The notes below the pieces were generated by a model, which was not told where the DNA came from, ran no database searches, and was given only the letters and a program-made list of their open reading frames with translations. Shown one piece after another: positions 13,987 to 21,971 of a stretch of 64,000 nt of DNA. The DNA lies in assembly GCF_007990445.1 (NCBI RefSeq), contig NZ_AP019841.1, forward strand, positions 2,108,001 through 2,172,000, written 5' to 3'. Both the position numbers and the translations under genes were made by a program. Positions within the stretch are counted from its first letter, which is position 1. Every line of letters begins with the position of its first letter. This DNA is from Leptotrichia wadei. Lineage in GTDB: Bacteria > Fusobacteriota > Fusobacteriia > Fusobacteriales > Leptotrichiaceae.

Positions 13987-16182
13987 CTATATAAATAGCC
14001 TTGCGATATTGAAGAATAAGGTTGATACTACGTAAGGCAGAATTAACAGCATTGACACTTGAAATGCTAATAATTTCCATCCAAATTCTTGTTTTAAAGC
14101 TCCCATTGCTACGGCACATGGCACTACCAAAAGGACATACAGCATAAATGAGTATGCTCTTAGTTGACCATATTTGTCATTCCACAAGCTTCTAATTGCT
14201 GGAATGATGTTTCCACCTGCATCTTGGTCAAGCTCCTCCTGACTTTTCATTTCCAATGTCGTAATTTTGAAGGTTGCAATATGTCCTAATGATTTTACTG
14301 ACTCTACTGCTGCTCCTCCCAATCCAACTACTTGATCTTTTAAATCTGATACAAAATTATATTCTTTTTTCTCATCATCTCCTTGAGATAATAAAATTTG
14401 TCCTAAAAATCCAACTACTGTTTCTTTTGCAATGATACTTGGCACAATAGAAGCTACAGGTTCCCATCTATCACCAAAACCAGTTGGCTTGAATACAGGC
14501 TGAACAACTTTTGCTGCTTGACCTATATATGAACTTTCAGCATCTCCTTTATTTGGGAAATATTGGAAGAACCAGATAATTAACAGGATTCCTAAAACTA
14601 TTGTAGTTGCTTTTTTTATGTAAGAGAAAGTTCTTGATCTCATATTACTCCAGACAGCTTTTGCACCTGGAAGTCTATATGGCGGTAATTCTATAAGTAA
14701 TTCTGTGTTGTTTCCTTTAAAGTATTTAAATCTTTTTAATATAAAAGCTACTAAAAGGGCCATAAATACACCAAAAACATAGATTGAAACTACTACTAAA
14801 GCTGCATTTTTACTGAAAAACGCCGCTGCAAGTAATGAATAAACCGGCAGTCTTGCTCCACATGACATAAATGTTGCGATAACTCCTGTCAATCTTCTTG
14901 TTTTTTCATCTTCCAATGTTCTTGTTGAATAAATTGCTGGAACTGTACATCCAAATCCGATTAGCATTGGGATGAATGCTTTTCCTGAAAGTCCAACTTT
15001 TGTCATCATTTTATTTAAAATAAATGCAACACGAGCCATATATCCGCTTTCTTCAAGAATTGCCATGAAGAAGTAAATAAAGAACATAAGTGGAACGAAT
15101 GTCAATACTGAACCTACACCAGCCAAAATTCCATCAAGTATAAAACTGCTTAACCAATCTGGCACCCCTTCAATGGCGTGACCCACATATTTTATGACAA
15201 AGTTACTAAAGAACCCATCAATCCAGTCGATAAACGGCGAACTTCCATCAAATACGATTACGAAAACAGCATAAATTATAGCAAGAAATGCTATTCCACC
15301 AAAAAACTTATTCAAAAGAACTTTGTCAATTTTATCAGTTAATGCAAATTTATCTCCAGTACCTCTTTTTAGGTTCATCGAGATAATTCCACGAACGATT
15401 CCATATCTCTCTCTTGCCAAAGCATCTTGAGGTTCGATTCCGTAACGATTTTCAATATTTTTCTTTTCAGTTTCTCCGATATTTGAAACACTTACTCCAA
15501 ATTCAGTTTTTACTCTTGCCGCTACATTGGTATCATCTTCCAAAATTTTAATTGCTAGCCATTCTACTGGATATTTTTCTAAAACTTTTTCATATGATTT
15601 ATCATTTTCCAATTTATCCTTCAAACTTTTAATATTATCTTCGATTTCCTTTTCAAATGGCAATCTATGCTGTATTTTTTTATCTGAAGAATTTTTTTTG
15701 TAAAGTTCTACAGCTTTTTCCATAAGTTTGTCTACTCCAGCTCCAGATCTTCCACTTGTGAACATAACTGGAACTCCCAATTGCTTTTCAAATTTTTCTA
15801 TATCCAATTGATAGCCAATTCTTTTAAATTCATCCTCAAAGTTAAGTGCCATCACAACTGGAATATCAAGTTCCTTTAATAAAGCAGTCAAATAAATATT
15901 TTTTTCAAGCGATGTCGAATCTAGCACATTAATTATCACATCAACTTTTTCATCCAGCAAAAAATCTCGTGAAACTCTTTCTTCTGCCGTACTCATTGAT
16001 AAATTGTAAATTCCTGGCAAATCAATTAATTTTACATCTTCATCTCCGACCTTAAAAAATACTTCTTTTTTTTCAATTGTTACCCCTGGCCAGTTCCCCA
16101 TTTTTAAACTTGCATGTGAAATTTGATTAATTAAAGCGGTTTTCCCAACATTAGGATTTCCGACAAATGCCACATTTATCAT
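13987..16182 (-). CDS. feoB: ferrous iron transporter FeoB
   Basis: A 731-residue Fe2+ transporter. The N-terminal G domain has G1 GNPNVGKT (about residues 8-15), G3 DLPGIYNL, and NFED in the G4 position. A helical spacer follows to about 270. The membrane part starts near residue 285 and includes the two gate motifs SCGARLPVYSLLAA and PSIIAKETVVG. It takes up ferrous iron across the inner membrane with GTP hydrolysis control. The start overlaps the feoA stop by four bases. It appears complete. Confidence 0.97.
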   Translation of the reverse strand: MINVAFVGNPNVGKTALINQISHASLKMGNWPGVTIEKKEVFFKVGDEDVKLIDLPGIYNLSMSTAEERVSRDFLLDEKVDVIINVLDSTSLEKNIYLTALLKELDIPVVMALNFEDEFKRIGYQLDIEKFEKQLGVPVMFTSGRSGAGVDKLMEKAVELYKKNSSDKKIQHRLPFEKEIEDNIKSLKDKLENDKSYEKVLEKYPVEWLAIKILEDDTNVAARVKTEFGVSVSNIGETEKKNIENRYGIEPQDALARERYGIVRGIISMNLKRGTGDKFALTDKIDKVLLNKFFGGIAFLAIIYAVFVIVFDGSSPFIDWIDGFFSNFVIKYVGHAIEGVPDWLSSFILDGILAGVGSVLTFVPLMFFIYFFMAILEESGYMARVAFILNKMMTKVGLSGKAFIPMLIGFGCTVPAIYSTRTLEDEKTRRLTGVIATFMSCGARLPVYSLLAAAFFSKNAALVVVSIYVFGVFMALLVAFILKRFKYFKGNNTELLIELPPYRLPGAKAVWSNMRSRTFSYIKKATTIVLGILLIIWFFQYFPNKGDAESSYIGQAAKVVQPVFKPTGFGDRWEPVASIVPSIIAKETVVGFLGQILLSQGDDEKKEYNFVSDLKDQVVGLGGAAVESVKSLGHIATFKITTLEMKSQEELDQDAGGNIIPAIRSLWNDKYGQLRAYSFMLYVLLVVPCAVAMGALKQEFGWKLLAFQVSMLLILPYVVSTLFFNIARLFI

Positions 16183-16397
16183 TTTACCACCTCAATTTGA
16201 ATGTGATTTGCTAAATTTGTACTAATGACAATTTTAGTTTCAACTGTCTTTATAAGGACATTTCCATTTGCAATATTTTCAATTGTGCATGCATCTCCTC
16301 TACAAACTCCTAGACTTAACAACCGTGTGTCTAATTTTTTTTGATCAATGTCCTTTAACAAAAACTTGTCTCCGACTTTTCCTTCTACTAACGTCAT
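16179..16397 (-). CDS. feoA: FeoA iron transport accessory protein
   Basis: A 72-residue SH3-like FeoA domain (LLSLGVCRGDACTIENIANG, ending IQIEVV). In the family it helps FeoB-mediated Fe2+ uptake on the cytoplasmic side. First gene of the operon; the ribosome binding site GGGAGGAG lies ten bases before ATG 16397. The upstream 100 bp have no Fur box I can support. Confidence 0.93.
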   Translation of the reverse strand: MTLVEGKVGDKFLLKDIDQKKLDTRLLSLGVCRGDACTIENIANGNVLIKTVETKIVISTNLANHIQIEVVK

Positions 16398-16618
16398 GTC
16401 AGATCATCTCCTCCCATTATTTAATATTTATTAATTTCGATTCACAAATAACACTTATACATTCAAACTAATAAGAAAACTTCCTGTATAATAAAGTACT
16501 TTATAATGATTTCAAAACTGAAACAAATGCTGTGAAAATCGAACATTTTAATTACCAAACTAATTTTATACCTTTTTAGAAAATAATGCAAGTTTTTTTT
16601 CTAAATAAAAAATTAATC
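16398..16618. other. feo promoter region
   Basis: AT-rich upstream region. On the minus strand TTGAAATCATTATAAAG and TATTATACA look promoter-like, but no spacing is ideal. No regulator box is assigned. Confidence 0.3.
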
Positions 16619-16742
16619 CTAGACTCCGTTTAAAAATAAAAGTTATATTTTCCTATTATTTACTAATAAAAAGTTTTGACCTCTTGCAAAGAAATTTATA
16701 ACCAGTCTGCTTTTTAAATAAAAAATAGCATGAAAATTTTTA
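16619..16742. repeat. interspersed 125-bp repeat, copy 1
   Basis: Collinear with 20859-20983 over its whole length. Shared blocks include GTTTTGACC and CTTGCAAAGAAATTTATAAC, and both end near AAAATAG. It has no open frame. It belongs to a family with a central GGGG...CCCC palindrome, which is degenerate in this copy. Confidence 0.75.
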
Positions 16743-16763
16743 ATTTGTTTTTTTTTAAAAATA

Positions 16764-16801
16764 AAAAAAGAAACCCTTGAATTAAAGCAGTTTCTTTTTT
16801 A
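16764..16801 (-). terminator. terminator after the M29/chorismate mutase unit
   Basis: AAAGAAAC pairs with GTTTCTTT around a 15-base loop, with T runs on both strands. It lies just after the chorismate mutase remnant stop. Confidence 0.75.
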
Positions 16802-16805
16802 TTAA

Positions 16806-17065
16806 CTATTCATTTTTTTCAAAAGTTTTCATTTCTTCACCAATAATCAATTCCACAACATCTGGACTGCAACCATAAATTTTAGCCTTTTCCCTGACCT
16901 TTTTTATTATTTTCTCAACTCTATCAGCTGCTTTTACATCTGTTTTTGACTTTTTAAAATATGCTGCCTGTCTTACATAATCTGAACGCTCTGCAATTAA
17001 TTTTATAATTTTATCATCATACTATCGATATTTTCTCTTACTTCTTCCAAACTATTGCATTTCAT
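16806..17065 (-). pseudogene. chorismate mutase type II domain, frameshifted
   Basis: ATG 17065 follows GGAGATAATATT. It gives MKCNSLEEVRENIDS, then hits a stop. One missing base near 17021 would restore IDDKIIKLIAERSDYVRQAA, then RVEKIIKKVREKAKIYGCSP, and an end at 16806. This is the AroQ-type chorismate mutase helix pattern (IDxIDxxIIKLIAERxxxV). At 260 bases it is one base short of 87 codons. A stand-alone AroQ fold of about 86 residues would convert chorismate to prephenate, or be a relative of unknown use. The cause is either true decay or a sequencing error. It is 25 bases after the aminopeptidase and likely in its operon. Confidence 0.75.
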
Positions 17066-17090
17066 AATATTATCTCCAAAATTTTAAAAT

Positions 17091-18326
17091 TTAAAACGCC
17101 CAATTTCCTTTTCTAAATACAGGAATTTTCGTTCCATCTTCCAAAATTCCGTCAATATCCATTTCAGCATCACCAATCATAAAATCAACATGTGAAATTG
17201 ATTGATTAATATGAGCTTTTATTAATTCTTCTTCTGTCATTTTTGTTCCATTTTTTACATTAGTCGGGTATGCAGCACCTAATGCTAAGTGGTTTGAGGC
17301 ATTTTCGTCAAATAATGTTTGATAATAAAGAAGTCCTGAATTTGAAATAGGCGAATCATTTGGCACAAGAGCAACTTCTCCTATTCTTTTCGAACCTTCA
17401 TCAGTGTCAAGCAACTGTTTCAAAATGTCATAACCTTCTTCTGCTTCAAAATCTACAACTTTTCCATCTTTAAAAGTCAATTTGAATTTGTCAATAATAT
17501 TTCCTTGATACGAAAGTGGTTTTTTATTAGAAACATAACCATCTACACGATCTCGGTCTCCAGCTGTAAACACTTCCTCTGTCGGCATATTAGGCAAGAA
17601 ATCAGCTCCTTTCGCATTAACACTTCCAGCTGCCACCCAAATATGATTTTTAGGAAGCCCAACTGTCAAATCAGTTCCTTTAGAAGTATAGTGAAGTGCC
17701 ACGAAATTTTTGCTATTCAAAAATTCAGCTTTTTCATTCAAATTCTTTCTATGTTCTTCCCAAGCCTTAACTGGATCATCTTTGTCAACTCTTACAGTTT
17801 TCAATATTGCATCAAGCAATTTTTCCTGTGCAATATCGGTATTTGTTTCGTTTGGGAACACAAGTTTTGCCCAATCTGCTGAAGGATAACTTGCAATCGT
17901 CCATGAATTTACATCCGTCATAATACATGTTCTGTAATGTTTATAGGCTTCCCCCGCATTTTTTGCCAATGCTCCTAATTTTTCTGGATCAATTCCTGCA
18001 AATAAATTTGGAGAACTGCTTAAAATGTGGATAAACACTACATTATTGTCAAGATAATCATTTCTCTCGTCAATCGCCCATTGAGGAATGTGAGAATAAT
18101 CTTCTTTTGACTGGTATTCAGCATGAAGTCTTGACAATTTATCATCTGTCAATTTAACATGAACATCACTTGCCCCCTCTTTATAAGCTAATTCTGTAAC
18201 TTTGTAAACCAATGGCAACGCATCAGTCGTACAATTTACCCAAACTTTCTGACCTTTTTGCACATTTGCTCCAATTTTTACGATTACTTCTGCATATTTA
18301 TTTAATTTTTCTTCAAAGTTGTTCAT
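17091..18326 (-). CDS. M29-family metalloaminopeptidase (AmpS/PepS-like)
   Basis: A 411-residue protein matching the M29 thermophilic aminopeptidase family. It has LNKYAEVIVKIGANVQKGQK at the N-terminus, the mid-protein Trp/His-containing block LHYTSKGTDLTVGLPKNHIW, the Glu in NMPTEEVFTAGDRDRVDGYV, and the C-terminal HVDFMIGDAEMDIDG with metal-ligand His and Asp. These cytoplasmic enzymes remove N-terminal residues from peptides with two metal ions. I chose ATG 18326 after GAAAGGAC. A longer frame to 18380 would overlap the upstream barrel gene and lacks similarity. No signal peptide. Confidence 0.92.
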   Translation of the reverse strand: MNNFEEKLNKYAEVIVKIGANVQKGQKVWVNCTTDALPLVYKVTELAYKEGASDVHVKLTDDKLSRLHAEYQSKEDYSHIPQWAIDERNDYLDNNVVFIHILSSSPNLFAGIDPEKLGALAKNAGEAYKHYRTCIMTDVNSWTIASYPSADWAKLVFPNETNTDIAQEKLLDAILKTVRVDKDDPVKAWEEHRKNLNEKAEFLNSKNFVALHYTSKGTDLTVGLPKNHIWVAAGSVNAKGADFLPNMPTEEVFTAGDRDRVDGYVSNKKPLSYQGNIIDKFKLTFKDGKVVDFEAEEGYDILKQLLDTDEGSKRIGEVALVPNDSPISNSGLLYYQTLFDENASNHLALGAAYPTNVKNGTKMTEEELIKAHINQSISHVDFMIGDAEMDIDGILEDGTKIPVFRKGNWAF

Positions 18327-18351
18327 TTTTTGTCCTTTCAAATTAAAATTT

Positions 18352-18954
18352 TTAATCTTTATAATTAGGTTGATATCCAAATTCTAGTGAAACTACACTA
18401 TCTGAAAATTTATCATTATATCTTTTAGTAGAACTAGAATATTGTCTTTTAAGTCTTGGTGTTACAATACCATTTATTCCAAATGAAAATCTGTTTTTTT
18501 GAACTCCGATACCAATGGCTCCATATCCATTTAACGGCATAGCTTTTATTTTCCCGCTACCACCATTTTTATCAGTCCATTTTACACTCCCATTTGCAAC
18601 TGAAAAACCAAATGAGAATTTAGTATAGATTCCATTATCTGTTCCTGTTCCTACCGTAAGATAAATTGGAATTGAAATTAAACTTCCTGAATTACTGTTT
18701 ATATCTTTCCCTTTAACTTTTAGAGAATTGTACATCAACCCCATTCCAAGCCCCATTACAACATCACTATCGACTCCGCTTTTTCCTTCAAGTGAAATTT
18801 TAATTCCGCTTCCTGTAACACCTTTGACAGGAGCATTTTTATCATTATTGTTTTTTTGCTTACCATAAATAGGGCTTATGATAATTTCATTTCTTTCTCC
18901 ATATGCCATAGTGAATGGTGTTAGCAACATAAACATTAAAAATAATTTTTTCAT
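18352..18954 (-). CDS. outer-membrane beta-barrel protein, tandem copy B
   Basis: A 200-residue protein with a signal peptide (MKKLFLMFMLLTPFTMAYG) and alternating hydrophobic strands with many Gly and Ser. It ends in an aromatic-rich strand (VVSLEFGYQPNY). It is collinear with the next gene upstream (19019-19621): shared blocks are GIYTKFSFGFSVANGSVKWT, LNGYGAIGIGVQKNRFSFGI and a conserved NSLKVKG. No named family is recognised; it resembles small eight-stranded barrels. Tandem duplication followed by divergence is evident. ATG 18954 follows AAGGAG. Confidence 0.75.
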   Translation of the reverse strand: MKKLFLMFMLLTPFTMAYGERNEIIISPIYGKQKNNNDKNAPVKGVTGSGIKISLEGKSGVDSDVVMGLGMGLMYNSLKVKGKDINSNSGSLISIPIYLTVGTGTDNGIYTKFSFGFSVANGSVKWTDKNGGSGKIKAMPLNGYGAIGIGVQKNRFSFGINGIVTPRLKRQYSSSTKRYNDKFSDSVVSLEFGYQPNYKD

Positions 18955-19018
18955 TTTAAATTCTCCTTATTGTATAAATATTTAGTTTTTGAAAATTCCT
19001 AATTTTATAATTTTTTTA

Positions 19019-19621
19019 TTATTCGTATTTAAGAGCATATCCAAAATCTAGCGATATTGCAGCACCACTTAGCATAATGTTATCTCTGTAATGTTTAGTA
19101 GGGCTGGAGTATGTTCTTTTTGCTTTTGTTGATGTGCTGGCACTTACTCCAATTGAAAATCTGTCTTTTCTGACTCCGATACCAAAAGCGGCATATCCAG
19201 TTAGCGGTCTAGCCTTTATTTCCCCATAACCTCCACTATTGTCAGTCCATTTTACACTTCCGTTTCTAACGGCAAGACCGGCTGAAATTTTTGTGTATAT
19301 TCCATTATCTGTTCCTATTCCAAATATCAAATAAAGTGGAACTGAAACTAAATTTCCTGAATCACTCTTTACGCCATTTCCTTTAACTTTCAAAGAATTA
19401 TATGAAATTCCTATTCCTGCCCCTATTACAGTATTACTTCCATCACCAAATGAAGCTATTTCTTCTTTTGAAACTTTAACACCACTTCCAAGTGCATATT
19501 TCCCAACTTTAGAGCCATTCTCCTTTTTTTGGGTAACGTAAGTTGGACTTACAACAATTTCCGATCTATCTCCATATGTTAATGGTGTTAATAACATAAA
19601 TACTAAAAATAATTTTTTCAT
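19019..19621 (-). CDS. outer-membrane beta-barrel protein, tandem copy A
   Basis: A 200-residue paralogue of 18352-18954 with signal peptide MKKLFLVFMLLTPLTYGD and matching strands (GIYTKISAGLAVRNGSVKWT, FGIGVRKDRFSIGV). It ends AISLDFGYALKYE. The mature proteins are clearly alike but differ in the loop segments, as expected for surface-exposed loops. The 64-base spacer and shared direction suggest one transcript. ATG 19621 is preceded by AAAGGAG. Confidence 0.75.
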   Translation of the reverse strand: MKKLFLVFMLLTPLTYGDRSEIVVSPTYVTQKKENGSKVGKYALGSGVKVSKEEIASFGDGSNTVIGAGIGISYNSLKVKGNGVKSDSGNLVSVPLYLIFGIGTDNGIYTKISAGLAVRNGSVKWTDNSGGYGEIKARPLTGYAAFGIGVRKDRFSIGVSASTSTKAKRTYSSPTKHYRDNIMLSGAAISLDFGYALKYE

Positions 19622-19764
19622 AAAATACTCCTTTAATAAACTTTTTATACAATATATATTTTAACTAAAAGTTGAAATTCTTTATTTTATATTACACCTA
19701 AACCCTATAAAAGTCAAATTAAGTAAGCTCTAAACCCAAATAATATCAAACAAGTGTATTATTT

Positions 19765-20790
19765 TTAATCCTTAAATCCATTTGGATTTTTCTTTTGCCA
19801 ATTCCAAGAATCACGGCACATATCTTCAATTGTATATTTTGCTTCCCAATTTAATAATTTTTTAGCTTTTGAAGCATCTGCATAACAAACTGCAATATCT
19901 CCAGCTCTTCTGCCATCAATTACATAAGGAATTTCTTTTCCAACAGCTTTTTCAAAATTACTTAAAATTTCAAGAACGCTGTAACCTTTTTCGCTTCCTA
20001 AATTTATCGCATCAAAACCAAGATTTTCATTATTAAATAAATAATTTAATGCTGCTGAATGTCCTGCCGCCAAATCATTTACATGAATGAAATCTCTTAT
20101 ACAAGTTCCATCTGGAGTATCATAATCATTTCCAAAAATATGTAATTTTTCCAATTTTCCAACTGCAACTTGAGTTATATAAGGTGAAAGATTATTTGGA
20201 ATTCCGTTTGGATCTTCTCCAATTCTTCCGCTTTCATGAGCACCTAATGGATTGAAATATCTAAGAGCAATTATATTCCAAGTATTGTCAGATTTTGCCA
20301 AATCCATTAAAATATGTTCGATTATTACTTTTGTACGTCCATAAGGATTTGTAACTTCTCCCATTGGATCAGTTTCTACAAAAGGTACTTTTTCAGAAAC
20401 ACCGTAAACAGTAGCTGATGAACTAAATACGATATTTTTTACATTAAATTCTTTCATTACTTCAAGTAAAGTAATCATTCCAAATAAATTGTTTTCATAA
20501 TACATAAGCGGTTTTTCCACAGATTCTCCCACCGCCTTAAATCCTGCAAAATTAATAACAGCGTCAATTTTATTTTCTCTAAAAATTTTTCTCAAACCTT
20601 CTTTATTCTTTATATCCATTTCATAAAAATTTATTTTTTCTCCAGAAAGTTCTTCTAAAATTGTAATAACTTTTTTGCTAGAATTACTAAAATCATCCAC
20701 TATAATAGGATTAAATCCTTTTTTAATCAAGTCTAAAACTGTGTGAGAACCGATATATCCTGCTCCCCCTGGAACTAAAATAGTTTTCAT
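19765..20790 (-). CDS. galE: UDP-glucose 4-epimerase
   Basis: A 341-residue extended short-chain dehydrogenase. It has the NAD-binding GGAGYIGSH at residues 8-16, SSSATVYG with the catalytic Ser region, and YGRTK with the catalytic Tyr and Lys. RYFNPLGAH and GDRA-like GRRAGDIA are also typical of GalE. It interconverts UDP-glucose and UDP-galactose, for galactose use and for surface glycans. It is flanked by the outer-membrane genes and thioredoxin but has its own spacing, so is probably transcribed alone. Full length. Confidence 0.96.
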   Translation of the reverse strand: MKTILVPGGAGYIGSHTVLDLIKKGFNPIIVDDFSNSSKKVITILEELSGEKINFYEMDIKNKEGLRKIFRENKIDAVINFAGFKAVGESVEKPLMYYENNLFGMITLLEVMKEFNVKNIVFSSSATVYGVSEKVPFVETDPMGEVTNPYGRTKVIIEHILMDLAKSDNTWNIIALRYFNPLGAHESGRIGEDPNGIPNNLSPYITQVAVGKLEKLHIFGNDYDTPDGTCIRDFIHVNDLAAGHSAALNYLFNNENLGFDAINLGSEKGYSVLEILSNFEKAVGKEIPYVIDGRRAGDIAVCYADASKAKKLLNWEAKYTIEDMCRDSWNWQKKNPNGFKD

Positions 20791-20858
20791 AAAAATATCC
20801 CTTCCTTCTAAAAATTTTTATTTCCATATACAAAAAAATTTAAAATACTACATTAATA

Positions 20859-20983
20859 CTAAACTCTATTTAAAAAATAAAAATTATATTTTATATTATT
20901 TGCCAACAAAGGGTTTTGACCCCTTGCAAAGAAATTTATAACTACTTTGCTGTTTAAATGTAAAATAGTATAAATTTTATAAA
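20859..20983. repeat. interspersed 125-bp repeat, copy 2
   Basis: Homologous to 16619-16742 over about 125 bp in the same orientation. The centre is the palindrome CAAAGGG-TTTTGAC-CCCTTG. It is in the galE upstream spacer and has no coding capacity. Confidence 0.75.
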
Positions 20984-21043
20984 AAATAATATCTTAATTT
21001 GTGACAAAGAGCCTTCCTTCTTAAAATAAAAACGAGTTTAAAA

Positions 21044-21361
21044 TTAACTATGTAAATTAATTTTTTCCATAATTTCATCAAAAGTCTGAAAACCATTCAA
21101 AGTTTCCACAATTTGTCCATCTTTAAAAAGTAAAAGCAAAGGCAGTCCTCTTATTTTAAACTTCGCTCCAAATTCTGGATAATCATCAACATCAACTTTG
21201 ACAATTTTACATTCCGAAGCATTAACCACTTCCGACAGAACCTTTTCCAACATTTGGCAAGGCCCGCACCAGATGGCAAAAAAGTCAACAAGTGTAAGCC
21301 CATTTTGCAAAACTATTTCATTATCAAAATCTTCTCCGGCATAATTTATGATTCTACTCAT
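21044..21361 (-). CDS. thioredoxin
   Basis: A 105-residue thioredoxin fold with the active site WCGPC at residues 31-35, the buried DVDDYPEFGAKFKIRGLPLL block (with the cis-proline in GLPLL) and no signal peptide. It is a cytoplasmic dithiol reductant for ribonucleotide reductase and other partners. It stands alone between galE and smpB. It is on the short side but complete. Confidence 0.93.
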   Translation of the reverse strand: MSRIINYAGEDFDNEIVLQNGLTLVDFFAIWCGPCQMLEKVLSEVVNASECKIVKVDVDDYPEFGAKFKIRGLPLLLLFKDGQIVETLNGFQTFDEIMEKINLHS

Positions 21362-21497
21362 AATTTCACTCCCTCTATAATTTATATTTTCTTTTATTTT
21401 ATATCTTTTGAAATATTCAAATTGTTTTGTTAAATTTTAAATTCAAATAGTTTTTGAATATGTCTATTATACTAATTCTAATCAATTTATGCAATTT

Positions 21498-21947
21498 TTA
21501 TCTTCCAAAATTTTTCTGTAATTTTTTCATATCTCTTTCAATATCTTTTCTTTTCAACGATTCTCTTTTATCATGCATTTTCTTTCCTTTTGCAAGTCCT
21601 ATTTCCATTTTTACAAGTCTTTGCTTTGTATAAATTGAAATTGGAACAATGGTATAACCTTGCTCTTTAATCTTTTCACTCCACTTTTTTATTTCACGTC
21701 TATTCAAAAGCAATTTTCTCACACGAGATTCTGCCACATTGTTAATATTCCCAAATTCATAAGGTGTAATATGCATATTCATCACAAAAATTTCATTTCG
21801 TATAATTCTTATAAAACTTTCTTTTATGCTGACTTTTCCAGCCTTTACCGACTTCACTTCCGTTCCCACAAGCTCAATCCCCGCTTCCAGCTTATCTTCT
21901 ATAAAGTAATCATGGAAAGCCTTTTTATTTCTAGCTAATACTGGCAT
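21498..21947 (-). CDS. smpB: SsrA-binding protein SmpB
   Basis: A 149-residue protein with AFHDYFIEDKLEAGIELVGT, EVKSVKAGKVSIKESF and the C-terminal KKMHDKRESLKRKD, all typical of SmpB. It delivers tmRNA to stalled ribosomes. I chose ATG 21947. A start at 21962 would place the AGGAGGG ribosome binding site inside the gene. It is followed downstream by nothing in operon; upstream is rnr, 24 bases away, its partner in trans-translation-linked mRNA decay. Confidence 0.96.
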   Translation of the reverse strand: MPVLARNKKAFHDYFIEDKLEAGIELVGTEVKSVKAGKVSIKESFIRIIRNEIFVMNMHITPYEFGNINNVAESRVRKLLLNRREIKKWSEKIKEQGYTIVPISIYTKQRLVKMEIGLAKGKKMHDKRESLKRKDIERDMKKLQKNFGR

Positions 21948-21971
21948 TTTCCCTCCTTCCAATGTTTTCTT

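Noticed and set aside
16398-16560. Fur box upstream of feoA
   Set aside because: Only a partial ATCATTATAAAG resemblance; no 19-bp inverted repeat of adequate quality.
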